Shown here in pieces: positions 54,373 to 63,955 of a stretch of 64,000 nucleotides of DNA. The notes beneath the pieces are model-generated. The model saw only the letters and a list, made by a program, of their open reading frames with translations, was not told the origin of the DNA and ran no database searches. Within the stretch, counting starts at the first letter, position 1; the number at the start of each line of letters is the position of its first letter. Source of the DNA: Bacillus sp. Xin1 (lineage in GTDB: Bacteria > Bacillota > Bacilli > Bacillales > Bacillaceae_G). Position numbers and translations under genes: made by a program. The stretch is taken from NCBI RefSeq assembly GCF_013314535.1, contig NZ_JABUAE010000002.1, positions 310,001 to 374,000 of the forward strand. The letters run 5' to 3'.

Positions 54373-55056
54373 ATGGGTTTTTACTTGGTTTATTTCGCGA
54401 TCATTATGATCATACCGTTGTATGCACAATCAAAAGTACGCAGTGCTTATAGTAAGTATTCGCAAGTGTATTCAACATCGGGTATGACAGGAGCGGAAGT
54501 AGCTCGAAAAATTTTAGATGAAAATGGTTTATATAACGTAGCTGTAGAAGAAACGCCAGGACATTTATCAGATCATTATGATCCAACAGCTAAAACGGTT
54601 CGCTTGTCAACTGATAACTATTATGGTCATTCAGTTGCTGGAACAGCTGTAGCAGCCCATGAAGTAGGGCATGCGATTCAAGATGCGAAAGATTATAAAT
54701 TTATGCGTTTTCGCCATTCTCTAGTTCCTATTGCAAACTTCGGATCGAATATGTCATGGGTGTTTATTATGATTGGTATATTTGCAACGATGTCAAAATT
54801 GTTGTTATTAGGAATTGTTTTAATGGCAGCAGGTGTAGTTTTCCAACTTGTAACATTACCGGTTGAGTTTGATGCTTCAAAACGTGCGATGCAGCAAATT
54901 GAAGCACTTGGAATTGTATCAACAGATGAATATGGGCAAGCTCGTAAAGTATTGAACGCAGCAGCGTTAACATACGTGGCAGCTGCAGCTGTAGCGGTAT
55001 TTGAATTACTTCGTCTAGTACTGATGTATACAGGTATGCAACGTAGTGATGACTAA
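54373..55056 (+). CDS. YugP-like zinc metallopeptidase (membrane)
   Basis: Neutral zinc metallopeptidase family (YugP). The zinc motif HEVGH is in AAHEVGHAIQDAK at about residue 95, and the third ligand is probably the Glu/Asp in PVEFDASKRA. Membrane segments flank the catalytic part (1-18, 127-160 and 195-220). Of the two tandem ATGs the second, 54373, is 6 nt after GGAGG. It is not at this locus in B. subtilis. Substrate unknown. Confidence 0.88.
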   Translation: MGFYLVYFAIIMIIPLYAQSKVRSAYSKYSQVYSTSGMTGAEVARKILDENGLYNVAVEETPGHLSDHYDPTAKTVRLSTDNYYGHSVAGTAVAAHEVGHAIQDAKDYKFMRFRHSLVPIANFGSNMSWVFIMIGIFATMSKLLLLGIVLMAAGVVFQLVTLPVEFDASKRAMQQIEALGIVSTDEYGQARKVLNAAALTYVAAAAVAVFELLRLVLMYTGMQRSDD

Positions 55057-55085
55057 AGACTATCGATTTCGATAGTCTTTTTGTT
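55055..55085 (+). terminator. Terminator after the YugP-like gene
   Basis: AAAGACTATCGA pairs with TCGATAGTCTTT around two bases and is followed by TTGTTTTG. Confidence 0.85.
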
Positions 55086-55188
55086 TTGAAATCTATTTAG
55101 GGATTTTAAATGAGAAAAGAGAGCGTAATGAATTTGAGGAAGAAAGTTATAATAAGAAGCATAGGTAAAGTGACTATGGGGGAAGGTG

Positions 55189-55827
55189 ATGAAAATACAA
55201 TATCCAGATTCATTAGTGGAGCAGGTGAAAGAGCGCAGTGCTAACTATGCATTGGAAGGTTTTTTATGTGGGCAAGGTCCCAAAAAACCGAAACTAATGC
55301 TTGTTGGAGAAGCTCCTGGAGAAACTGAAATTCATAACGGAATACCGTTTAGCGGGAGAGCAGGTAAGGAGCTAATGTTTTTTTTAGAACGGATCGGTCT
55401 TACAAGAGAGGAAGTATATATTACGAGTGCTGTGCGTAGTAGGCCTTATAAATGGAGAGAGAAAAGAGAGCGGAGTGGACAAATAGTTCAGAAGAAATAC
55501 AATCGCACTCCCAATCAGAGAGAAATACTTGCGCATGCTCCTTTGTTAGATTATGAGATGAAGCATGTGCAAGCACCTGTTATTGTAGCTCTTGGAAATA
55601 TTGCATTAAAGCGTTTAGTGGGATCAAATAAAAAGATTACTGATGTTCATGGACAATTATTACAGCAGCCAATACAAAGATTGAAAAATAATCAAAGTAC
55701 AGATTTTATTTGGACTGAAAAGGTATTTAATATTTTCCCGACATTTCATCCAGCATCCATTTTTTATAATAGAAGCTTGTTGGATTTGATCTATGAGGAT
55801 TTAGAAAAGTTGAGAAAGTACATATAA
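55189..55827 (+). CDS. Uracil-DNA glycosylase family 4-like protein lacking Fe-S cysteines
   Basis: A UDG-fold protein of 212 residues. Motif 1 is GEAPGETE (40-47), the central strand motif is VIVALGNIA, and the last motif is TFHPAS with His187. Ordinary family-4 enzymes hold a [4Fe-4S] cluster with four cysteines. Here only Cys27 exists in the whole protein, and the KCRPP position reads VRSRPYK. The glycosylase activity is therefore unproven. GGGGGAAGG precedes ATG 55189. It lies alone between two terminators. Confidence 0.85.
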   Translation: MKIQYPDSLVEQVKERSANYALEGFLCGQGPKKPKLMLVGEAPGETEIHNGIPFSGRAGKELMFFLERIGLTREEVYITSAVRSRPYKWREKRERSGQIVQKKYNRTPNQREILAHAPLLDYEMKHVQAPVIVALGNIALKRLVGSNKKITDVHGQLLQQPIQRLKNNQSTDFIWTEKVFNIFPTFHPASIFYNRSLLDLIYEDLEKLRKYI

Positions 55828-55854
55828 TAAAAGTTTTTATAGTGGTTTAAAAAG

Positions 55855-55890
55855 TAAAAAGCTATCGGATTCGATAGCTTTCCTATTTAT
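55855..55890. terminator. Terminator between the UDG-like gene and ypjC
   Basis: AAAGCTATCG pairs with CGATAGCTTT. The better T run is on the minus strand, so it mainly serves ypjC. Confidence 0.75.
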
Positions 55891-55911
55891 ATGTTTAGAA
55901 AGGTTACCTGT

Positions 55912-56793
55912 TTAATTGTGTAAAGGGTTTTTATTCTCATCTAATGTAAATCCTTCACCAACTACATCATGTACGTCACTCACTGCAACAAATGCATGGG
56001 GATCTACAGAAGTAATAATATTTTTTAATTTTACGATTTCATTTTTTGCTACAACACAATAAAGTACATTTCGTTCAATCTTTGTATAGGAACCAACTGC
56101 TTTCAAGAAAGTTGCACCGCGCTCCATTTCGGATAAAATTTTGGCAGCAATTTCGTCATTTTTGTCAGAAATAATGGTGGCTCCTTTCGCTGCATATGCA
56201 CCTTCTTGCATGAAGTCAATAACTTTGGCACCAATAAAGACAGCAACTAACGTATACATGCCTTCGCGATACGATAAGTATGTAAGAATTGAAACGACGA
56301 TGACAACAGCATCAAACATAAACATTGTTTTTCCCATACTCCAGCCTATATACTTATGTGCTAATCGGGCGATAATATCGACACCACCAGTTGTTCCTCC
56401 ATATTTGAATATAATTCCGAGTCCAATCCCGATAAATGCTCCGGCGAACAATGCTGCTAATGTCATATCGTTTTGTAAGTTTAAATGTAGATTTAATGAT
56501 TCGTAACGCTGGAAAATCCATAGAAATAAGGAGACGCTAAATGTTCCAATTAATGTGTACAGGAAAGTTGTTCGACCAAGTAATTTCCAACCGACGAAAA
56601 AGAGAGGGATGTTTAAGATTAAGTTTGTATAAGAGGGGTCGAGTGAAAATAGAAAATATAATAATAGCGTAATGCCTGTAAATCCACCTTCTGCTAAGTG
56701 GTTTTCAATATTAATATTAACGATACCAAAAGAGAAGATAGCCGAACCGAGCAAAATAAATATAATGTTTTGAATTTTTAAGTTGGTTTTCAT
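55912..56793 (-). CDS. ypjC: YitT family membrane protein YpjC
   Basis: A 293-residue protein with five or six membrane segments (to about residue 205), then a soluble DUF2179 domain (AAKGATIISDKNDEIAAKIL; VDPHAFVAVSDVHDVVGEGF). YitT-family proteins are widespread in Firmicutes and their substrate is not known. GGGGGC lies 6 nt before the ATG on the minus strand. It is oriented against its neighbours, between the UDG-like gene and ypjD. Confidence 0.88.
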   Translation of the reverse strand: MKTNLKIQNIIFILLGSAIFSFGIVNINIENHLAEGGFTGITLLLYFLFSLDPSYTNLILNIPLFFVGWKLLGRTTFLYTLIGTFSVSLFLWIFQRYESLNLHLNLQNDMTLAALFAGAFIGIGLGIIFKYGGTTGGVDIIARLAHKYIGWSMGKTMFMFDAVVIVVSILTYLSYREGMYTLVAVFIGAKVIDFMQEGAYAAKGATIISDKNDEIAAKILSEMERGATFLKAVGSYTKIERNVLYCVVAKNEIVKLKNIITSVDPHAFVAVSDVHDVVGEGFTLDENKNPLHN

Positions 56794-56944
56794 GTAGTAA
56801 GCCCCCTAATATGTAATCGTTCCTTCGTTCTATTGAAATAACTCATGACAAAGAAACAAAATAAGAATAGTAAGTCACTTGTATGATTGTAAATGTTGAT
56901 AGGTAATCTTTTATAAGGAAGAGCATTTTGAAAAGAAGTTTCAC

Positions 56945-57070
56945 TTTACCCCGCTCAAACGGTTGGTAGAAGAAAAAGCCAAGAAGAAAGGGCGGACCAT
57001 CCGTAAGAGCCCAATTGGTTCAACTAATCTTTTGCAAGAAGAGCGTTTGCAAAAGAAAGTTTCACTTTAT
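56945..57070 (+). repeat. bcr1-type repeat, 126 bp
   Basis: The element starts TTTACCCCGCTCAAACGG and ends AAGTTTCACTTTAT. A second end sequence, AGAAGTTTCACTTTA, immediately precedes it (56937-56948), which suggests a tandem or nested insertion. Confidence 0.6.
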
Positions 57071-57178
57071 TATAGTCTATCCAAAAAAACGTGGCAAATA
57101 GGGATAGAAGTGGAATAATATTTGTCAAATCGCGATGAATTGGCTAACATGAAAGAGGAAGGATTAGAGGTGAACAAC

Positions 57179-57520
57179 ATGGAACAAAAAACGATGAAAG
57201 ATATGCAGCAAGAAGTAGATGCGTATATTAGTCAATTTAAAGAAGGTTATTTTAGTCCACTTGCAATGATGGCTCGTTTGACAGAAGAGATGGGTGAACT
57301 TGCAAGAGAAGTGAATCATTATTATGGTGAGAAACCAAAGAAAATAACTGAAAAAGAGAGAACAATTGAAGAAGAGCTTGGAGATGTATTATTTGTTATG
57401 ATCTGTATGGCAAATAGCTTACATATTGATTTAGAAACAGCACATAACACTGTGATGAATAAATTTAATACACGTGATAAAGATCGCTGGACACGTATTG
57501 ACGAGGGAGAGAAAGAATAA
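57179..57520 (+). CDS. ypjD: MazG-like nucleotide pyrophosphohydrolase YpjD
   Basis: A 113-residue all-alpha NTP pyrophosphohydrolase. The metal-binding EExxE motif is [12 protein letters not shown] near residues 33-44, with the second acid pair in EEELGDVLF. Probably hydrolyses non-canonical nucleotides in house cleaning; exact substrate unknown. ATG 57179 is 5 nt after GAGGTGA. Its last base is the first base of the dapB ATG. Confidence 0.88.
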   Translation: MEQKTMKDMQQEVDAYISQFKEGYFSPLAMMARLTEEMGELAREVNHYYGEKPKKITEKERTIEEELGDVLFVMICMANSLHIDLETAHNTVMNKFNTRDKDRWTRIDEGEKE

Positions 57521-58320
57521 TGGAAAATATTAAAGTAATTATTGCAGGGCCAAGAGGACGTATGGGGCAGGAGGCAGTCCTTCTTATGGAAAGAACACCA
57601 CATTTTCAATTAGTAGCAGCAGTTGATTATAAGCACGGTGGTGAAAAAATTTCCAATCTTGCTGGAATGCCTGCATTAGATGCACCAATCTATGCGGATT
57701 TACATACTTGTTTAAATGAAGTAGAAGCAGATGTATTACTAGATTTAACAACGCCAGAAGTAGGAAAAAAACACGTTACACTTGCTGTTGAACGTGGTCT
57801 TCGTTCTGTTATCGGTACGACAGGGTTTACAGAAGAAGAACTTCAGCATTTAACAAACACTGCAAAAGAAAAACAAGTTGGTACCATTATTGCTCCAAAC
57901 TTTGCAATCGGTGCAGTACTTATGATGAAGTTTTCTCAAATGGCAGCAAAATATTTCCAAGATGTTGAAGTGATTGAATTACATCACGATCAAAAATTAG
58001 ATGCACCATCAGGTACAGCTGTCAAAACGGTAGATTTAATTCGTCAAAGCCGTGAACCAAAACAACAAGGTCATCCAAATGAAACAGAACAATTAAAAGG
58101 AGCACGTGGTGCGAATGTGGATGGTATTCATATTCATAGTGTGCGTTTACCAGGGCTTATTGCACATCAAGAAGTATTGTTCGGTGGAGATGGACAGATG
58201 CTAACAGTTCGTCATGACTCATTTAACCGAGCGTCATTTATGTCTGGAGTAAAATTATCTATTGAGACAGTAATGAACCTTGATCATCTTGTATACGGTT
58301 TAGAGAATATCATTGACTAA
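57520..58320 (+). CDS. dapB: 4-hydroxy-tetrahydrodipicolinate reductase
   Basis: Lysine and diaminopimelate synthesis; also the branch leading to spore dipicolinate. The nucleotide motif is [14 protein letters not shown], the catalytic region is [17 protein letters not shown], and the C-terminal substrate part is intact. It has 266 residues. The start overlaps the ypjD stop by one base. mgsA and bshB1 follow in one run. Confidence 0.96.
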   Translation: MENIKVIIAGPRGRMGQEAVLLMERTPHFQLVAAVDYKHGGEKISNLAGMPALDAPIYADLHTCLNEVEADVLLDLTTPEVGKKHVTLAVERGLRSVIGTTGFTEEELQHLTNTAKEKQVGTIIAPNFAIGAVLMMKFSQMAAKYFQDVEVIELHHDQKLDAPSGTAVKTVDLIRQSREPKQQGHPNETEQLKGARGANVDGIHIHSVRLPGLIAHQEVLFGGDGQMLTVRHDSFNRASFMSGVKLSIETVMNLDHLVYGLENIID

Positions 58321-58335
58321 GGGGAGAGACAACGG

Positions 58336-58731
58336 ATGAAAATTGCCTTAATTGCACATGACAAAAAGAAAGATGATATGGTTTCGTTTGCATACGCATA
58401 TAAACCAATTTTTGAACAACATGAACTTTTCGCAACAGGAACAACAGGTCTTCGTATTATGGAAGCGACTGGTTTAGCAGTTACAAGATATCAATCTGGT
58501 CCTCTTGGCGGTGACCAAGAGATTGGTGCAATGATTGCCAAAAATGATTTAGACATGGTAATTTTTTTCCGGGATCCGCTAACGGCACAACCACATGAGC
58601 CAGATGTAAATGCATTGCTTCGTTTATGTGATGTGTATGCGATTCCGCTCGCAACGAACATGGCAAGTGCAGAAATGTTAATGCATGCATTAAATCGGGG
58701 AGATTTAGACTACCGAAAGTTAAGAAAATGA
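58336..58731 (+). CDS. mgsA: Methylglyoxal synthase
   Basis: Converts dihydroxyacetone phosphate to methylglyoxal and phosphate, a bypass for phosphate-limited glycolysis. The signature [13 protein letters not shown] is at the N-terminus, and the phosphate-binding site [15 protein letters not shown] and catalytic Asp in FFRDPL are present. It has 131 residues. GGGGAGAGA precedes ATG 58336. Methylglyoxal is detoxified with bacillithiol, whose synthesis genes follow directly. Confidence 0.96.
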   Translation: MKIALIAHDKKKDDMVSFAYAYKPIFEQHELFATGTTGLRIMEATGLAVTRYQSGPLGGDQEIGAMIAKNDLDMVIFFRDPLTAQPHEPDVNALLRLCDVYAIPLATNMASAEMLMHALNRGDLDYRKLRK

Positions 58732-58742
58732 GGGGAACAACT

Positions 58743-59447
58743 ATGAGTGGATTACATATATTAGCGTTTGGTGCCCATGCCGATGATGTTGAAATCGGCA
58801 TGGCAGGCACCATTGCCAAATATACGAAACAAGGATATAAAGTTGGCATCTGTGATTTAACAGAAGCTGATCTATCTTCAAATGGAACGGTAGAATTAAG
58901 AAAAAAAGAAGCGCAGGAAGCTGCTCGCATTATGGGAGTTGAAAAGCGAATTAATTTAGCGATGCCGGACCGTGGTTTGTATATGAAGGAAGAATATATT
59001 CGTGAGATCGTAAAGATTATTCGTACATATAAGCCGGCGCTAATTTTTGCACCCTATTATGAGGATCGTCACCCAGATCATGCGAATTGTGCAAAACTTG
59101 TAGAAGAAGCGATATTTTCAGCGGGTGTTCGTAAATATATGCCGGAATTTCCGCCACACCGCACGCAATCTTTTTATTATTATATGATTAATGGTTTTCA
59201 TAAACCGAATTTCTGTATAGATATTAGTGAACAGCTTTCTGAAAAATTAGCAGCGTTAGAAGCGTATGAAAGTCAGTTTACAACGGGAAGTGATGGTGTG
59301 AAGACGCCATTAACAGAAGGATATGTTGAAACAGTAATCGCTCGTGAGAAAATGTTTGGAAAAGAAGTTGGGGTTATGTATGCTGAAGGATTTATGAGTA
59401 AGAAGCCAGTTCTATTACATGCTGATTTAATAGGGGGATGTAAATGA
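58743..59447 (+). CDS. bshB1: Bacillithiol synthesis: GlcNAc-malate deacetylase
   Basis: Zinc-dependent deacetylase of the LmbE/PIG-L family making GlcN-malate, the second bacillithiol step. The zinc motif AHADDVEIG has His12 and Asp15, and the second part is HPDH near residue 105. It has 234 residues. ATG 58743 is 7 nt after GAGGGG; the upstream overlapping frame starting at 58728 lacks a ribosome site. bshA overlaps its end by 4 nt. The B. cereus group often carries a second paralogue, BshB2, elsewhere. Confidence 0.94.
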   Translation: MSGLHILAFGAHADDVEIGMAGTIAKYTKQGYKVGICDLTEADLSSNGTVELRKKEAQEAARIMGVEKRINLAMPDRGLYMKEEYIREIVKIIRTYKPALIFAPYYEDRHPDHANCAKLVEEAIFSAGVRKYMPEFPPHRTQSFYYYMINGFHKPNFCIDISEQLSEKLAALEAYESQFTTGSDGVKTPLTEGYVETVIAREKMFGKEVGVMYAEGFMSKKPVLLHADLIGGCK

Positions 59448-60589
59448 AATTGAAAATAGGTATTACATGTTATCCTTCTGTAGGTGGTTCTGGAGTTGTG
59501 GGAACGGAACTTGGAAAGCAATTAGCTGAACGAGGACATGAAATTCACTTCATTACCTCTGGGGTTCCATTCCGGTTAAATAAAGTATATCCAAACATTT
59601 ATTTTCATGAAGTAACGGTAAATCAGTATTCTGTTTTTCAATATCCACCTTACGATTTAGCATTAGCAAGTAAAATGGCAGAGGTTGCACAGAGAGAAAA
59701 CTTGGATATTTTACATGTGCACTATGCGATACCACATGCAATTTGTGCATACTTAGCGAAGCAAATGATTGGAGACGATATTAAAATCGTTACGACGTTA
59801 CATGGAACGGATATTACTGTACTTGGTTCAGATCCTTCACTAAATAATTTAATACGGTTTGGTATTGAGCAATCTGATGTTGTTACAGCTGTATCACACT
59901 CATTGATTCGAGAAACGAATGAGCTTGTAAAACCAAATAAAGAAATTCAGACGGTATATAATTTTATTGATGAGCGTGTCTATTTTAAGAGAGATATGTC
60001 CCAACTAAAAAAAGAGTATGGCATACGTGAAGATGAAAAGGTATTAATTCATATTTCGAATTTTCGCAAGGTCAAGCGTGTACAAGATGTTGTCCAGTCA
60101 TTTGCTAAAATTGTAAAAGAAGTGGATGCGAAATTATTACTTGTTGGTGATGGACCAGAATTTTGTACAATTTTACAGTTGGTGAAAAGCTTACATATTG
60201 AAGAACATGTTTTGTTTTTAGGAAAACAGGATAATGTTGCAGAGCTTCTTGCCATGAGTGACTTAATGTTACTATTATCAGAAAAAGAAAGTTTTGGTCT
60301 TGTTTTACTAGAAGCAATGGCTTGTGGTGTGCCATGCATTGGAACAAGGGTTGGGGGCATTCCAGAGGTTATTAAACATGGTGAAACAGGATACATTTGC
60401 GAAGTCGGTGATACTATAGGTATAGCAAAACAAGCGATACAACTGCTTAAAAATAAAGAGCTTCATCGAAATATGGCAGAGCAAGCGATGAAAGCAGTAT
60501 ATGAGCAATTTCGTTCAGAAAATATCGTTTCACAATATGAGGCGATTTATTATGACATACTAAGGGATGACAAAAATGAAACGATTTAA
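59444..60589 (+). CDS. bshA: Bacillithiol synthesis: GlcNAc-malate synthase
   Basis: GT4-family glycosyltransferase joining N-acetylglucosamine from UDP-GlcNAc to L-malate, the first bacillithiol step. Motifs include [20 protein letters not shown] and HGTDITVLG in the N-terminal domain, and the donor-site [14 protein letters not shown]. It has 381 residues. The ATG overlaps bshB1 by 4 nt and its end overlaps cca, so deacetylase and synthase are coupled. Confidence 0.95.
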   Translation: MKLKIGITCYPSVGGSGVVGTELGKQLAERGHEIHFITSGVPFRLNKVYPNIYFHEVTVNQYSVFQYPPYDLALASKMAEVAQRENLDILHVHYAIPHAICAYLAKQMIGDDIKIVTTLHGTDITVLGSDPSLNNLIRFGIEQSDVVTAVSHSLIRETNELVKPNKEIQTVYNFIDERVYFKRDMSQLKKEYGIREDEKVLIHISNFRKVKRVQDVVQSFAKIVKEVDAKLLLVGDGPEFCTILQLVKSLHIEEHVLFLGKQDNVAELLAMSDLMLLLSEKESFGLVLLEAMACGVPCIGTRVGGIPEVIKHGETGYICEVGDTIGIAKQAIQLLKNKELHRNMAEQAMKAVYEQFRSENIVSQYEAIYYDILRDDKNETI

Positions 60590-61769
60590 ACAAGCAGGAG
60601 CAATTATTGAGACATTGAAACAACATGGGCATGAAGCATATTTTGTTGGAGGAAGTGTGCGTGATTTTATTATCAATAGACCAATTGGTGATATTGATAT
60701 CGCAACATCAGCTCTTCCAGAAGAAGTGATGCATTTATTCCCAAGACATGTCCCGGTTGGCCTTGAACACGGTACGGTTATTGTTGTCCAAGAAGGCGTT
60801 CCGTATGAAGTGACAACATTTCGAACAGAGAGTGATTATGAAGATTTTCGCAGACCAAGTAGTGTTCAGTTTGTTCGTTCATTAAAAGAAGATTTAAAAC
60901 GACGAGATTTTACTATGAATGCGATTGCGATGAATGAAGTGGGAGACATCATTGATTTGTTTCGAGGGCAAGATGCAATTCGTAAACAAGAAATTGCAAC
61001 AGTGGGAAATGCTGCGGATCGATTTCAAGAAGATGCACTACGTATGATGCGTGGTATTCGCTTTGTTAGTACTTTAGGATTCTCTTTAGAGGAACAAACG
61101 AAGCGTGCGATTGAAAAGTATGGGCATTTACTGGAACATATAGCGATTGAAAGAATTACAGTTGAGTTTGAAAAGCTGTTAACAGGTATATATTGTGTAA
61201 AGGGGCTTCAACAACTAGTAGAGACGAAACTATTTACGCACTTACCATATTTACAAATGTCAGAAGAAAGAATTTTAAAAGCCGCGCAATATAACTGGGA
61301 TTCTTTTGAAACTGATATCGAGGCATGGGCATTTTTCCTATATTGCACCGGTGAAGAACATCCATCTGTGTTTTTGCGTCAATGGAAATTTTCAAATAAA
61401 AAAATAAAAGATATTGTTGCTGTTATATTAGCAATCCGCTTTAGAAAAACAAATTCATGGGATGCAGTTTCTCTATACAAAACAGGTTTACATACTGCAT
61501 TAATGGCCGAAAGAGTATATCAAGCTATTATAGAAAAATATGATATGTCTTCTGTAAATCACGTACAGTCATTATTTGATTCACTATCCATTCATAATCG
61601 TCAAGAAATGAAAGTAAGCGGTAATGATTTGTTAGATTGGACAGAAAAAACACCAGGACCATGGGTTGCAGAAGTGTTGCAAAAGATTGAGAAAGAAATT
61701 TTACAAGAACGATTAGAAAATGAGAAAGAGAAAATAAGGGAGTGGCTACACAGATGCAATCTACTATAA
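60576..61769 (+). CDS. cca: CCA tRNA nucleotidyltransferase
   Basis: Adds or repairs the CCA 3' end of tRNA. The nucleotidyltransferase core has [10 protein letters not shown], the catalytic GDIDIA (Asp-x-Asp), and the template region [14 protein letters not shown]. It has 397 residues. ATG 60576 is preferred to ATG 60567 because it gives the normal start MKRFKQAG. Overlaps bshA by 14 nt and birA by 16 nt, showing tight coupling. Confidence 0.95.
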   Translation: MKRFKQAGAIIETLKQHGHEAYFVGGSVRDFIINRPIGDIDIATSALPEEVMHLFPRHVPVGLEHGTVIVVQEGVPYEVTTFRTESDYEDFRRPSSVQFVRSLKEDLKRRDFTMNAIAMNEVGDIIDLFRGQDAIRKQEIATVGNAADRFQEDALRMMRGIRFVSTLGFSLEEQTKRAIEKYGHLLEHIAIERITVEFEKLLTGIYCVKGLQQLVETKLFTHLPYLQMSEERILKAAQYNWDSFETDIEAWAFFLYCTGEEHPSVFLRQWKFSNKKIKDIVAVILAIRFRKTNSWDAVSLYKTGLHTALMAERVYQAIIEKYDMSSVNHVQSLFDSLSIHNRQEMKVSGNDLLDWTEKTPGPWVAEVLQKIEKEILQERLENEKEKIREWLHRCNLL

Positions 61770-62734
61770 GAAAGCAATTATTACAAGTTTTTTCTGAAGC
61801 AGATGGCGAATTTGTATCTGGTCAAACTATTAGTGACAAGCTCGGTTGTTCGAGGACTGCTGTCTGGAAACACATGGAAGATCTTCGGAGCGAAGGATAC
61901 GAACTTGAAGCAGTACGCCGCTTAGGATACCGAATTGCGAGTAAGCCAGATAAAGTAACGGCAAATGAAATCCAATTAGGGTTACAAACAGAATTTATAG
62001 GAAGAACCGTGTATTTTGAGGAATCTGTTGAATCTACGCAGCATATTGCAGCCAAGCTTGCATATGAAGGGGCGGCGGAAGGAACAATTGTAGTTGCGGA
62101 AGAACAAACAGCAGGTCGCGGTCGTTTAAGTAGAAAATGGCATTCACCAAAAGGCACTGGAATTTGGATGAGTATTATTTTACGTCCAGCTATTCCTGTT
62201 CACCATGCCCCTCAGCTTACATTATTAGCGGCTGTCAGTGTAGCGCAAGCAATTGAGAAATGTACAGGTGTGAATGTCGGGATTAAATGGCCCAATGATA
62301 TTTTAATTGAAGGGAAAAAGGCTGTCGGCATTTTAACAGAGATGCAAGCTGACCCTGATAAAATTAATGCTGTGATTATGGGGATTGGAATTAATGCAAA
62401 TCAGAAGCAAGAACATTTTGCTGAGGAGATACAGCAGATTGCAACATCTTTAGCAATTGAATCAGGAAATCCAATTGTTCGAGCGGAACTTATGCAACAG
62501 ATCTTTTTACAAATGGAAAAGTTGTATCAAGAATATGTAAAGAATGGCTTTTCAGTTGTTAAACTTCTATGGGAGAGTTATGCGATAAGCATTGGGAAAG
62601 AAATTACAGCTCGAACGATGAAAGACACGATTACAGGTATAGCAAAAGGAATTACAGCAGAGGGTGTACTTATGTTAGAAGACCGTAAAGGTGAGATTCA
62701 TCATATTCATTCTGCGGATATAGAAATTAAATAA
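61754..62734 (+). CDS. birA: Biotin-protein ligase and repressor BirA
   Basis: Bifunctional protein. The N-terminal winged helix (about 1-65; GQTISDKLGCSRTAVWKHME) represses biotin genes, and the catalytic part biotinylates carboxylases. The GRGRLSRKW motif near residue 118 binds biotinyl-AMP, and IKWPNDILIEGKKAVGIL completes the site. It has 326 residues. ATG 61754 follows AAGGGAG at 11 nt; GTG 61742 overlaps that site. Confidence 0.95.
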   Translation: MQSTIRKQLLQVFSEADGEFVSGQTISDKLGCSRTAVWKHMEDLRSEGYELEAVRRLGYRIASKPDKVTANEIQLGLQTEFIGRTVYFEESVESTQHIAAKLAYEGAAEGTIVVAEEQTAGRGRLSRKWHSPKGTGIWMSIILRPAIPVHHAPQLTLLAAVSVAQAIEKCTGVNVGIKWPNDILIEGKKAVGILTEMQADPDKINAVIMGIGINANQKQEHFAEEIQQIATSLAIESGNPIVRAELMQQIFLQMEKLYQEYVKNGFSVVKLLWESYAISIGKEITARTMKDTITGIAKGITAEGVLMLEDRKGEIHHIHSADIEIK

Positions 62735-62736
62735 AG

Positions 62737-62765
62737 AGAAGTTCCTACTTGGGAGCTTCTTTTTA
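62737..62765 (+). terminator. Terminator after birA
   Basis: AGAAGTTCC pairs with GGGAGCTTCT and is followed by TTTTATTTG. Confidence 0.75.
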
Positions 62766-62901
62766 TTTGTACATTGGATGATGCTTGAAATAGAGCTATT
62801 ATTCATGTTATATTCGTTTTCATTTTTGAAATTTCACATACTGTATTAGGGTAGAAAATTATTTTTTCAAAAAAATGTAGCAATTTCATTTCTTAGTTTG
62901 C

Positions 62902-62907
62902 TATAAT
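62902..62907 (+). promoter_or_regulatory. Probable -10 element of the panB leader
   Basis: TATAAT occurs about 14 nt before the first leader stem. No convincing -35 hexamer lies 16-18 bp upstream. Confidence 0.45.
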
Positions 62908-62920
62908 TAGTTCGAATATG

Positions 62921-63036
62921 GGCAGTATCTGGATGAACTGCACCATTATTTTAAGCAATGAAGAAAAATAATTTGGATTCTGCCTTGATCCAACAACGGA
63001 CTGGGACAGAGGGATGAATTTTGCCGACTAACACAA
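62921..63036 (+). ncRNA. Tandem pan-type RNA motif in the panB leader
   Basis: Two modules carry the same heptamer GGATGAA (62931-62937 and 63012-63018). Module 1 is enclosed by GGCAG/CTGCC (62921-62925, 62980-62984). Module 2 is GGGACAGAGGG paired with the downstream CCCTTCTGCCC, leaving a bulged A. Bulged adenosines and a place before panBCD are the stated traits of the pan RNA motif. Assignment is from memory of that motif. Confidence 0.6.
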
Positions 63037-63070
63037 CCCTTCTGCCCTTTTATGGCCAGAGGGGTTTTTT
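63037..63070 (+). terminator. Attenuator terminator competing with the pan motif
   Basis: CCCTTCTGCCC (63037-63047) pairs with GGCCAGAGGGG (63054-63064), followed by six T. The same CCCTTCTGCCC can instead pair with GGGACAGAGGG at 63003-63013, so the two folds exclude each other. Confidence 0.75.
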
Positions 63071-63118
63071 ATATGATTTCGGCCATCTCCTCTCTCCTGA
63101 ATAAAGGAGGAGTAATTT

Positions 63119-63955
63119 TTGAAAACGAAAACAGATTTTTTGAAAATGAAAGAGAAAGGTGAGCCGATTACGATGCTTACAGCGTATGATTATCCATCTG
63201 CTAAGTTAGCGGAAGAAGCTGAAGTCGATATGATTTTAGTTGGAGATTCTCTCGGAATGGTTGTCCTTGGATATGATTCCACAGTTCCTGTAACAGTAGA
63301 GGATATGATACATCATACGAAAGCAGTTCGCCGCGGTGCAAAGGAGACTTTTGTTGTAACAGATATGCCGTTTATGTCTTATCATGTATCATTGTCAGAG
63401 ACGATGCATAATGCGCGCCGTATTGTACAAGAAAGTGGAGCACATGCAGTGAAAGTGGAAGGCGCAGGTGAAGTGGTATCTATTATTCACTATTTAACGA
63501 ATGCAGGAATTCCTGTTGTAGCACATCTTGGTTTGACACCTCAATCTGTTGGGGTACTAGGTGGGTATAAAGTGCAAGGAAAAGATGCTGAAAGTGCAAA
63601 GAAATTATTGGAAGATGCGAAGAAGTGTGAAGAAGCTGGAGCGATAGCAATTGTACTAGAATGTGTACCAATGCAGTTAGCAAAGATAGTATCAGATGAG
63701 CTAACAGTTCCTACAATTGGAATTGGTGCAGGAAAAGATGTGGATGGTCAAGTACTTGTTTATCATGATTTAATCTCGTATGGAGTAAGCAGGGTTCCAA
63801 AATTTGTGAAGCAATATACCTCGGTTCAAGAAGAAATTGTACGTGGAATCGCGCAATATGTTGCTGAAGTAAAAACAGGACGATTTCCGGAAGAACAACA
63901 TTCATTCACAATGAAAGAGGAAGAGTATGTAGCATTATACGGGGGAAAACAGTGA
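63119..63955 (+). CDS. panB: 3-methyl-2-oxobutanoate hydroxymethyltransferase
   Basis: First committed step of pantothenate synthesis (ketopantoate formation). The signatures [33 protein letters not shown] with the metal-binding Asp, and [17 protein letters not shown] are present. It has 278 residues. The start is TTG 63119, 7 nt after AAAGGAGGAG. A structured leader with an attenuator controls it. panC starts at the stop codon. Confidence 0.96.
   Translation: MKTKTDFLKMKEKGEPITMLTAYDYPSAKLAEEAEVDMILVGDSLGMVVLGYDSTVPVTVEDMIHHTKAVRRGAKETFVVTDMPFMSYHVSLSETMHNARRIVQESGAHAVKVEGAGEVVSIIHYLTNAGIPVVAHLGLTPQSVGVLGGYKVQGKDAESAKKLLEDAKKCEEAGAIAIVLECVPMQLAKIVSDELTVPTIGIGAGKDVDGQVLVYHDLISYGVSRVPKFVKQYTSVQEEIVRGIAQYVAEVKTGRFPEEQHSFTMKEEEYVALYGGKQ

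Noticed and set aside
62921-63070. T-box leader before panB
   Set aside because: No AGGGTGGNACCGCG-type T-box sequence and no specifier loop could be found; the pan motif fits better.
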